NCBI GenBank assembly: GCA_963277665.1
Contig: OY728159.1
Location: 1,021,529,343-1,021,593,342 of the forward strand
From: Viscum album
Taxonomy: Eukaryota; Streptophyta; Magnoliopsida; Santalales; Viscaceae
Length of the DNA: 64,000 nt
Direction: 5' to 3'
Shown here: one piece after another, positions 25,980 to 36,023 of the stretch
Layout of the letters: the number at the start of each line of letters is the position of its first letter
Position numbering within the stretch: position 1 is the first letter of the stretch
Translations under genes and position numbers: made by a program
Notes under the pieces: generated by a model
What the model saw: only the letters and a program-made list of their open reading frames with translations
Databases searched by the model: none
Told to the model about the DNA's origin: nothing

Positions 25980-27000
25980 GTTGAAGTTGGAAGGAACCGA
26001 TAGGCTGATATCTTTCTAAATCTACAACCAGGAATGGTGGGAATTAGAACCAAGAAGTTTGTGATGTTAATGGATTATCTGAAATAGACAATAAATGGTG
26101 GTGGAATCTATGAAAGTGAACAACCAGAGGTTCCACAAAGGAACAAGACGATAGTGAAATATTTTATGAGGCAACACCCTCATACTTTCAGTGGATCTTC
26201 TAACCCAATAACAGCTGAAGGATGGATTAAAGCCATTGAAAAGATATTCAATGTTATGTGATGTTCAAATAATCAAGAGGTAAGTATTTCCATTTATCAT
26301 TTTGAAGGCGAATCTGATCAGTAGTGGTTAACGGTCAATAATATCATGGATAGATAGGAGATTGATGCCTTAGAGTGGGATGAATTTAAAATTATTTTCC
26401 TTGAAAAATATTTTCCAAAGGTGGTTTGACTTAGGATGGAGAAGAAATTACTTGAATTGAGAAAAAAGGAGGAAGATTCAGTGGCCATGTATGAAGTAAA
26501 CTTCACCTGACTGGAAAGGTATGATCTAAATATTATTTGGGATCTTGGTAGAAAAATAAAACATTTTTACTCATGATTGAAGCCAAGATATCAAAGGGCA
26601 TTGGCTACCTGAGAGTTCAATAGTTTTGATAAACTTGTACGATGTTCTGATAGGGTAGAAATGGAGTTTGTTGATGATCACATGTACCTTGAGAACAAAG
26701 AGAATAAGAGGTTCATATGGAAAGTGATGGGTAAGAAACAATCAAAGAAATACGATGGTAAGAAAGTTCAGTTTATAGTTTTTGAAAAGCGTGGTAAAAA
26801 GAACCCTGGGGAATGCCTTACAAAAACTGGGAATTGTTTTCAATGTGGTAAGTTTGGACATATAGCACGAGATTTTAATTAAAATGATCCTAAGATTAAT
26901 CCTGATAAGAAAACTGTAAAGTGTTTCAAATTTTGTGAGATGGGTCATTATGTAAAGGTCTGCCCAAAGAAATATCTGAATGATAGGAAGAATCCAGACA
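25980..27000 (+). pseudogene. gypsy gag pseudogene
   Basis: The nucleocapsid/capsid precursor of the retrotransposon. The capsid region shows HTFSGSSNPITAEGWIKAIE (about 26173-26240) and WDEFKIIFLEKYFPKVV (about 26379-26428), the retrotrans_gag pattern. Two zinc knuckles follow. CFQCGKFGHIARDF (26835-26876) lacks its final Cys (Phe/Asn follow). CFKFCEMGHYVKVC (26920-26961) has its second Cys changed to Phe. Several stops and frameshifts interrupt the frame. Confidence 0.85.
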
Positions 27001-30000
27001 ATAAGAATAAAGGTGTAGTGAGATCCTTTGCAACTACGTTATTATATTTCATGCCATCCAATGAAGTGGTATCAATTACTTTGTTTTCTTACTCATATTT
27101 TTCTAAAGTCTTTTTTGATATGAGGTCAACACAATCCTTTATTTGTGATATTTTTTTTGGTAAATTGGAAATATTGTCTCCAGAAATGAGACCAGAATTT
27201 ATTGTTAAAACACCAGGGGGGAAGTTTTACAACAATACGGAATTTTATGAATCTTCCTATTATTATCTATGGAAATAAATTACCTGAAAACCTTATTTTT
27301 TTCCCATTATTAGAGTTATTTTTCATTTTAGGTATGGATTGGATTTCTGTTTATCATGTTAAGATTGGTTGTAGAGTTAAAGAATTTTATTTTCAGAAAG
27401 AGTTTCATTTTTTATACAATAATTAACCCATACAATTGATAATATATCAACAATATTAGAAACTATTAAAATATTGAAAATAAAAGTTATTTTGATCATA
27501 TTGTTGAAAATAAGGGAATAATTCATATTAATGATGTGTTGAAGGTAAATGAATATCTTGATGTTTTTCCGGATGAGTTACTTAGTGTTATACCTGATCG
27601 GGAAGTTGAATTAACAATTTACTTAGTTCATGATGCTAATAAAATTTCAAATCCCCCTTATTTAATAGATCAAACAGAACTTCTTTAATTTAAAAATCAG
27701 TTACAGGAGTTTCTTGATAAAGGCTTCATTCATCCTGGCTCTTCACCATGGGGTGCCCCTATTTTGTTCATTAAAAAGAAAGATGATTCCATGAGACTTT
27801 ACATTGATTATAGATCCTTGAATAAAATCACTGTTAAAAAGAATTATTTTTTGCCTCATATGGATAACTTGTTTGATTCGCTCCCAGGAGCACAATATTT
27901 TTCAAAGGTTAACCTGAGGTCAGGGTGCCATCAGTTGAAAGTAAAGGAAGGAGACATCCCAAAGAATGTGTTCTGTACAAGTTATGGGAATTATTAATTC
28001 TTTTTTAGTCTGTTTGGGTTAACTAATGCACTTTTTTTATTCATGGATCTTATGAATAGAATATTTAATAAGGTATTGGATAAGTTTTAGTTGTTTTTAT
28101 TGATGAGCTTCTGGTATTTTCTAAAAGTAAAGAGGAGTATGAAAAAAATCTAAGGGTTGTTTTGAAAACCTTAAAGAAAAATAAACTGAATCAAAAATTT
28201 AGAAAATGTGATTTTTTGTTTCAACATATTTCTTTTCTTGGGGAGATTGTAAATAAGAATGGAATAATAGTTGATCCTACCAAAACAAAAGTGGTTGATG
28301 AATTTTCAATACATATAAATGTTATTGAGATTTTTATTTATCTTGGACTAGAAAGTTATTAATAATGGTTTGTTAAAAACGTTTCATGGTTATCTAGACC
28401 ACTAACTAAGTTTACACAAAAAGGGGTTTAATTTTTTGGATAGAATAATGTGATGTTTGTTTTCAGGAACTGAAGAAGAGATTAGTGAATGATCTAGTTT
28501 TGGCATTGCCTTCTAGAAATGGTAATTTTTTTATCTAAAATGATGCTTACTTGAAAGGATTTGGTTGTGTTATGATCCAGAATGATCAGGAAATTTCTTA
28601 TACTTCAAGACAACTAAAACCTCATGAGTTAAATTATACCACACATGATTTGAAATTATAAGTGGTGATTTTTTCTTTGAAAATATAGAGGTATCATTTA
28701 TACAGATCCAAATGTGAAATATATATCGACCATAAAATTCTGAAGTATATATTCAATCAGAAGGAACTAAACACGAGGCATAGAAGATGGATTTCATTGA
28801 TAAAGGATTATGATTACATGATCAATTACCAGCTGGGAAAAGAAAAAAATGTGGCAGATGACTTGAGTTGAAAACATCATGCATCATTAACCATGTTACT
28901 TTTGGAAAATGACCTCTTGATTAATTATTTGATGAATTTTGGCTTATAAGTCGTTGGTGTAGGAAATTATTCTATTTTTTTCAGGTTTCAGTGCAGTCTT
29001 CTTTTTCGGACAGAATTAACCAATCATAGAAGGCATAAGAGGATCTACAAAAAAGGTATAATTGGTTTAAATGGGTACTTTTCTAGAATTTAACAATGAT
29101 AAAGATTGTGTTTTGAGATTTGGAAGAAGATTGTGTGTGACTTTTGATTATCAACAGAAGAAAGAGTTGTTGTGTGAAGCTTATAGTTATCCATTTTCAG
29201 TTCATCCTGGAAGCACAAAGATGTACAGAGACCTTCATGAGTATTACTGGTGGGATGGAATGAAAAAAGATATTACAAATTTTAACATTAAATGCTTGAA
29301 ATGTCAATAGGTTAAAGCAAAGCGGCAGTTATCGAAGGGGACGATTCATCCATTACCAGTGCTAGAGTGGAAATGATAAAATATATACATGGACTTGTTG
29401 TTGGACTAAAATGAATTCTCGAGGTAATAATTTCATATGGGTTATTTTTGATTGATTGAATAAATCTTCTCATTTCCTTCCTATTTGAGATAATAGGTAT
29501 TTGGATCATCTTTCTCGACTATACCTCAAAGATATTGTAAGGTTACATGGAGTTCCACTTTACATTAGATCTAACCATGATCCCAATTTCACTTATAACA
29601 TTTTTAATGGCCTTCAAATGTCATTGGGAACAGAATTAAATTTTAGTACAACTTCTCATCCTCAATTAGATGGGCAGTCAGAATGGATGATTTAGACTTT
29701 GGAGGATATGATTCTAGCTTGTTCAATATATTACAATGGAATTTGGGATCAACATCATTCTTTAGTTGAGTTTTCTTATAATAACGGTTTTCATTCTAGT
29801 ATACAGATGACACCTTTTGAGGCATTATATGGGAAGCAGTGTCGAACTCTATCATTTTGGGATGAAATCGTAGAAAGGAAGTTGATGGGACCAGAATTAG
29901 TATAGGAAGTGGCTGAGAAAGTGAATATGATCTGGCACCACATGAGGATAGCTCAGAGCAGGTAGAAATTTTATTCAAAAAATAGGTGGAAAGACTTTTC

Positions 30001-30460
30001 TTTCAAGGTAGTTGATCATGTTTTTCATAGAATCTCACCATGTAAAAGTGTTATATGTTTTAGTAATAAAGGGAAGCTAAGTCCATGGTTCATTGGACCT
30101 TATGAAATCTTGGAGAAAGTTGGACCAGTTACCTACTGAGTAGCTTTTCCTTAGATTTTATCTCAAGTACACAATGTTTTTCATGTTTTGATTTTAAGAA
30201 AGTATGTTCCTGATTCATCTCATGTTTTGATCCCAAAAGTATTTTAGCTGGAAGAGAACCTTTATTATGAAGATAAACCTATTTAGGTTTTTGATCGAAG
30301 AGAACAAGTATTGGGGAATAAGGTAATCCACCAGGTAAAGGTTTTGTGGAGAAACCACATGGTTAAAGAAGAAACATGGGAACTTGGAAATGCTATGAGG
30401 GAAAGGTACCCTCATTTGTTTCATAAGAAAATAAAATTGCAAGGACACAATTTCCAGTAG
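27001..30460 (+). pseudogene. gypsy pol pseudogene: PR-RT-RNase H-integrase-chromodomain
   Basis: Encodes what was the protease to integrase polyprotein. The protease site reads FFDMRSTQSFI (live: DTGATHSFI) at about 27111. RT shows [32 protein letters not shown] (27797), [13 protein letters not shown], and FIDELLVFSK at 28096, where the second catalytic Asp of FIDD is Glu. RNase H shows [19 protein letters not shown] and [20 protein letters not shown] (28600-28790). Integrase shows HPGSTKMYRDLHEYYWWDGM and CLKCQ (29205-29310), then HGVPLYIRSNHDPNFTYNIF and HPQLDGQSEWMI (29536-29690). The C-terminus reads KLSPWFIGPYEILEKVGPVT and LWRNHMVKEETWELG (30080-30400). The stop at 30458 is next to the purine tract. 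It has many stops and frameshifts. Confidence 0.9.
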
Positions 30461-30470
30461 GTGGGGAGAA
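30461..30470 (+). other. Polypurine tract
   Basis: GTGGGGAGAA directly upstream of the TG of the 3' LTR, the plus-strand priming site. Confidence 0.85.
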
Positions 30471-31301
30471 TGTAAAACCCTAAAGTTTTAAAAAAATTAA
30501 ATGAAATTCATGAAACACCAACACTTAATTTTAAGGATATAGTTTTAAACTAGCCTTTAAAATTATTTTTTACGCTTCTATGATTTGAATTTTGAAAAAT
30601 GGACATCTACGGTTGTGATTAATAAGTTATTTGGATTTTGGATAGAACCAACATGATTTTTTAGTGAATAGTAACATACCCTTATGAATAGTAATATGAC
30701 TCTTATGAATAATAAATCATATTATTATTTTATTTTCACAATGTTATAAGATAATGATATCTTGATTAATTTTTCAAGGTGATATAAAATCAGTTATAGT
30801 TTTGAAATTGTTATTTTAGGAATAAAATATGATTTTATTTAAAAATTAATCTAATCATACTTAGAAAATTATTTTCAAAAAATGGAGTTCATTTTTGAAT
30901 TCTACACATTGAAAAATGGCTGGGGTGAATTTTTGGGTTTTTTTGAAATTCATGAATTTTTTTATGAATAGTAAAATACGGGAATATACCTTTTATAGAC
31001 ATTATCAGTGAAATACACTATTCCTAGCATCATGTATGATGTAAGAACCCTTGGTTCAAACTCATATGCACTTGTTACTATTTTGGGTCACATGAATCAA
31101 GACTATGTATAGTCTTCGGAAAAAATATTAAACTAATGATTAAAGTAATGTAAAACCATTCATATCCTCCACTATAAATACCACCCTCACCCCCTATTCC
31201 TCTCACACCTCTCTAGATTTTTGAATTCTCTAAGTTCTACCCAATCCCCTGCATAATTCTATTCCTCACTTCCAGGACCTTTTGGTCTCACCAAAAGTTC
31301 A

Positions 31302-31304
31302 AAA
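31302..31304. repeat. 3-bp target duplication of the inner CACTA element (AAA)
   Basis: AAA precedes CACTAC at 31305 and AAA (36024-36026) follows GTAGTG at 36023. The undisrupted LTR copy has a single run, CCAAAACC, at the equivalent place. Three bases is the CACTA-specific duplication length. Confidence 0.85.
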
Positions 31305-31670
31305 CACTACTAGAAAAACAGGTATTTGCGACGGGCTATTTGCGACGGGATCCCGTCGCAAATAGCCCGTTGCTGAAAACGCCGTCGCAACTACACTTAT
31401 TTGCAACGGGCCCGTCGCTAAAGACTGTTTTTGCGACGGGCATTCTCCCCGTCGCAAATAGTATTCCGTATTTTTGTAAAAAACTTTTAAAACAGTTTTT
31501 GCGACGGTTCCGTCGCAAAAACTCTTTTTTAAAAAAATAAAAAAAATTAATAATACTAGTATTTGCGATGGGAGTCGGGACCCGTCGCAAATACGTTTTA
31601 AAAAAAAATAAAAAACTATTAATAATACTAGTATTTGCGACGGGCATAGTATCCCGTCGCAAATACTATA
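31305..31670. repeat. Inner CACTA left subterminal repeats
   Basis: About ten copies of TTTGCGACGGG or its inverse CCCGTCGCAAA occur in head-to-head pairs. The outermost pair forms a perfect 40-bp palindrome (31331-31370, 20 bp per arm, no spacer). Such arrays are transposase-binding regions in plant CACTA elements. Opposing reading frames here are only translations of the repeats. Confidence 0.9.
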
Positions 31671-32178
31671 AAAAAAATAAAAAAAATAAATTATTAATAA
31701 ATTATTTTAATTAATATAATAATAGAATTATAATTTACAAATGAAAATAATAAATTATTTTAATTACTATAATAATAGTAGAATTATAATTCAAAAATAA
31801 AAATATTAGAATATTAATAAATAATTTAATTAATATAATAATATTACAATTATAATTCATAAATAAAAAAAATATTAATAAGTTATTTTAATTAATATAA
31901 AAATAATAGAATTATTTTACATTCAAATATTAAAATAATTCAAGTATTACAAAAAAAATAATTAAATTTTAATATTATAAAATTTTAATATATATATAAA
32001 ATTTTAATATATATATATAATTTTAATATATATATATAATTTAATATTATAAAATATAAATAATATTATTATTCATATTAATATTTTTATTTAAAAATAT
32101 AATATTATTAATATTTTATAATGAGACAGAAACTACGAATAGAAAAAAAAATATTTTGAAAAAGAATGCGAATATTAC
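31671..32178. other. AT-rich spacer in the inner CACTA element
   Basis: Nearly pure A/T with TTAATATATATATAAT-like runs and no coding sequence. Between about 31690 and 31930 a loosely repeated unit (AATTATTTTAATTAATATAATAATA...) recurs four times. Confidence 0.6.
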
Positions 32179-32273
32179 ATGTGGAGACAGAAAACACACA
32201 GATGAAAAGAGAATTGTATATAATATAGAAAATTATATTATTTTAATATTAATAATAAAATATACAAATAATG
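32179..32273 (+). repeat. 95-bp arm L flanking the 10-bp array
   Basis: Begins ATGTGGAGACAGAAAACACA and ends ATACAAATAATG. It is present in inverted orientation at 35000-35094 and again directly at 35106-35199, with about ten mismatches each. It immediately precedes the tandem array. Confidence 0.85.
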
Positions 32274-32280
32274 TAATAAG

Positions 32281-34948
32281 GTAATTATTCCAAATTATTG
32301 GTAAGTATTTCAAATTATTGGTAATTATTCCAAATTATTGGTAATTATTCCAAATTATTGGTAATTATTCCAAATTATTGGTAGTTATTCTTAATTTTTG
32401 GTAGTTATTCCTAATTATTGGTAAATATTGGTAATTATTGGTAAATATTGGTAATTATTAGAAAATATTGGTAATTATTGGTAATTATTGGAAAATATTG
32501 GAAAATATTGGTCATTATTGGTAATTATTGGTGATTATTGGTAATTATTGGTGATTATTGGTAATTATTGGTGATTATTGGTAATTATTGGTGATTATTG
32601 GTAATTATTGGTGATTATTGGTAATTAATACTAATTATTGATAATTAATACTAATTATTGGTAATTAATACTAATTATTGGTAATTAATAATCATTATTA
32701 CTAATTATTGGTAATTATTACTAATTATTCCTAATTAATACTAATTATTCCTAATTATTCCTAATTATTACTAATTATTGTTAACTATTACTAATTATTG
32801 TTAATTATTACTAATTATTACTAATTATTTCTAATTATTACTAATTATTGCTAATTATTAGTAATTATTTCTAATTATTACTAATTATTGCTAATTATTA
32901 TTAATTATTGATAATTATTAATAATTATTGATAATTATTAGTAATTATTGATAATTATTGGTAATTATTACTAATTATTGTTAATTATTGGCAATTATTG
33001 TTAATTATTACTAAATATTGGTAATTATTACTAAATATTGGTAATTACTACTAATTATTGGTAATTAATACTAATTATTGATAAATAATACTAATTATTG
33101 GTAATTAATACTAATTATTGGTAATTAATACTCATTATTGGTAATTAATACTCATTATTACTAATTATTGGTAATTATTAATAATTATTGATAATTATTA
33201 GTAATTATTGATAATTATTGGTAATTATTACTAATTATTGTTAATTATTGGCAATTATTGTTAATTATTACTAAATATTGGTAATTATTACTAAATATTG
33301 GTAATTATTACTAAATATTGGTAATTAATACTAAATATTGGTAATTAATACTAATTATTGATAATTAATACTAATTATTGGTAATTAATACTAATTATTG
33401 GTAATTAATACTAATTATTGGTAATTAATACTAATTATTGGTAATTAATAATCATTATTACTAATTATTGGTAATTATTACTAATTATTCCTAATTAATA
33501 CTAATTATTCCTAATTATTCCTAATTATTACTAATTATTGTTAATTATTACTAATTATTTCTAATTATTACTAATTATTTCTAATTATTACTAATTATTT
33601 CTAATTATTACTAATTATTTCTAATTATTACTAATTATTTCTAATTATTACTAATTATTGCTAATTATTAGTAATTATTGCTAATTATTAGTAATTATTG
33701 CTAATTATTATTAATTATTGCTAATTATTATTAATTATTGCTAATTATTATTAATTATTGATAATTATTAGTAATTATTGATAATTATTGGTAATTATTG
33801 ATAATTATTGGTAATTATTACTAATTATTGTTAATTATTACTAATTATTGTTAATTATTGGCAATTATTGTTAATTATTACTAAACATTGGTAATTATTA
33901 CTAAACATTGGTAATTAATACTAATTATTGGTAATTAATACTAATTATTGGTAATTAATACTAATTATTGGTAATTAATACTAATTATTGGTAATTAATA
34001 CTAATTATTGGTAATTAATACTAATTATTGGTAATTAATACTAATTATTGGTAATTAATAATCATTATTACTAATTATTGGTAATTATTACTAATTATTC
34101 CTAATTAAGACTAATTATTCCTAATTATTCCTAATTATTCCTAATTAATTCTAATTATTCCTAATTATTCCTAATTATTACTAATTATTGTTAATTATTA
34201 CTAATTATTGTTAATTATTACTAATTATTACTAATTATTACTAATTATTACTAATTATTTCTAATTATTACTAATTATTTCTAATTATTACTAATTATTT
34301 CTAATTATTACTAATTATTGCTAATTATTAGTAATTATTACTAATTATTACTAATTATTGCTAATTATTATTAATTATTGATAATTATTAGTAATTATTG
34401 ATAATTATTGATAATTATTACTAATTATTGGTAATTATTGGCAATTATTGTTAATTATTACTAAATAGTGATAATTATTGGTAATTATTAATAATTAATA
34501 CTAATTATTGTTAATTAATACTAATTATTGGTAATTAATACTAATTATTGGTAATTAATACTAATTATTGGTAATTAATACTAATTATTGGTAATTATTA
34601 CTAATTATTCCTAATTAATACTAATTATTCCTAATTATTACTAATTATTACTAATTATTGTTAATTATTCCTAATTATTACTAATTATTGTTAATTAATA
34701 CTAATTATTGGTAATTAATACTAATTATAGGTAATTATTACTAATTATTGTTAATTATTGTTAATTATTACTAATTATTGTTAATTATTCCTAATTATTA
34801 CTAATTATTGGTAATTAATACTAATTATTGGCAATTAATACTAATTATAGGTAATTAATACTAATTATTGGTAATTATTACTAATTATTACTAATTATTC
34901 TTAATTATTGATAATTATTGATAATTGTTCCTAATTATTAGTAATTAA
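32281..34948. repeat. Strict 10-bp tandem array, about 267 monomers
   Basis: Units such as CTAATTATTG, GTAATTATTA, GTAATTAATA and CTAATTATTC follow one another with no insertion or deletion across the whole span; every monomer starts at the same position modulo 10. Most monomers carry AATT at the same place, so AATT recurs about once per helical turn. Larger blocks repeat: the variant ATCATTATTA followed by the same run of units occurs at 32691, 33451 and 34061 (spacings 760 and 610, both multiples of 10). After 34948 the register is lost and the motif appears in inverse orientation (ATTACCAATAATTAC). Confidence 0.95.
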
Positions 34949-34999
34949 ATGAATAATTATCAATAATTAGAAATAATTACCAATAATTACAAATAATAA

Positions 35000-35094
35000 C
35001 ATTATTAATATATTTTATTATTAATATTAAAATAATATAATTTTCTAATTTATATACAATTCTTTTTTGATCTGTGCGTTTTCTATCTCCACAT
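35000..35094 (-). repeat. 95-bp arm, inverted copy
   Basis: Reverse complement of arm L. Together with an inverted stub of the 10-bp motif at 34950-34995 it makes the array the loop of a possible long stem. It also pairs with the adjacent direct copy at 35106-35199 across an 11-bp spacer. Confidence 0.85.
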
Positions 35095-35105
35095 ACAAAT
35101 AATAC

Positions 35106-35199
35106 ATGTGAAGACAGCAAACACACAGATCAAAAAAGAATTGTATATATATAAAAAATTATATTATTTTAATATTAATAATAAAATAAACTAATAATG
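35106..35199 (+). repeat. 94-bp arm, second direct copy
   Basis: Begins ATGTGAAGACAGCAAACACA. It is followed at 35207-35300 by a short decayed stretch of 10-bp units (CTAATTATTGG, CTAATTATTCC), so the arm-array junction itself has been copied here. Confidence 0.85.
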
Positions 35200-35606
35200 T
35201 AATAATGTTCTTATTCCTAATTATTGGTATTTATTACTAATTATTAATATTTATTCTTAATTATTAAAAATTATTACTAATTATTCCTAATTACCATTAA
35301 CTATAAACAATACTAATAATTTAAATTTATTAAGTAATAAAACAATGTAAACAAAATTAAATTACAACTAATTAATAATAATTGAAACTAATAAAAAATT
35401 AAAAATAAATAAAAAATTAAAAATAAATAAAAAATTAAAATGAAGATAAATACCTTGAAAATTGATCTGTTCTGATCGTTCTTCAAAACTTTAATATCAG
35501 CTCCGGAGAAAAAAATTAAACTGGAGAAAAACTCAACTCTAGAAATATAATTTTGAGAGAAGGAGAAGATAAGGAATGAGAATGAGATGAAAAAAACGGA
35601 TGGGGG

Positions 35607-35614
35607 TATTTATA
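35607..35614 (-). promoter_or_regulatory. Inward-facing TATA box of the inner CACTA element
   Basis: On the minus strand CCTATAAATACCCCC is followed by a pyrimidine-rich, leader-like stretch down to about 35450 and then CAAGGTATTT, a plausible splice donor. This resembles the promoter and leader of a transposase gene kept by a non-autonomous derivative. Transcription would run into the repeat array. No transcript evidence is available from sequence alone. Confidence 0.55.
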
Positions 35615-35626
35615 GGTTAGATTATT

Positions 35627-36023
35627 TGCGACGGGCCCATTTGCGACGGGTATCCCGTCGCAAATACCTTAGCCAACATTTATTACGGTCAACCGGTAAA
35701 TAGTTATTTGCGATGGGACCCGTCGCAAATAACCCCTGCCGACATAGTATTAGCGACGGGGGAATATTCCCGTCGCAACTACCTTTTACCGCCGCCGGTT
35801 ATTTGCGACGGGAATATTCCCCCGTCGCAAATAAGTTTCCCGCGATTTGGCGCGCATCGCGGGAAAACTATTTGCGACGGGGAAAGCAATCCCGCCTCAA
35901 AAGCCTCCTTATTTGCGACGGGAAAATACCCCCGTCGCAAATAAGTTTTTAACATGACTATTTGCGACGGGATTTATTCCCGTCGCAAATAACCCGTCGC
36001 AATTGCTCATTTTTCCCGTAGTG
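35627..36023. repeat. Inner CACTA right subterminal repeats and terminus
   Basis: More than ten copies of TATTTGCGACGGG or its inverse, many as hairpin pairs (for example TTTGCGACGGGTATCCCGTCG at about 35641). It ends TTTTTCCCGTAGTG at 36023. Two overlapping plus-strand frames (35708-35952) are repeat translations with RRxxPVAN-like periodicity and not genes. Confidence 0.9.

Larger units (their letters stand above)
31305..36023 (-). mobile_element. Non-autonomous CACTA element with 10-bp repeat array
   Basis: 4719 bp. Termini are CACTACTAGAAAAA (left) and, reversed, CACTACGGGAAAAA (right), with a 3-bp duplication. Both ends have dense subterminal repeats based on TATTTGCGACGGG and its inverse CCCGTCGCAAATA. 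No transposase fragment was found. The interior is AT-rich sequence, a 2.67-kb 10-bp array, 95-bp arms in direct and inverted copies, and a promoter-like segment near the right end reading inward on the minus strand. That orientation suggests the right end is the original 5' end. The well-preserved repeats suggest it is younger than its gypsy host. Movement would need a transposase supplied elsewhere. Confidence 0.9.

Noticed and set aside
31336..31662. Opposing frames rich in RR..PVAN peptide at both CACTA ends (also 35708-35952)
   Set aside because: They come from the TTTGCGACGGG subterminal repeats and are mirrored on the opposite strand.
32281..34948. CRISPR-like regular repeat
   Set aside because: No unique spacers; it is a continuous 10-bp tandem array inside a plant transposon.
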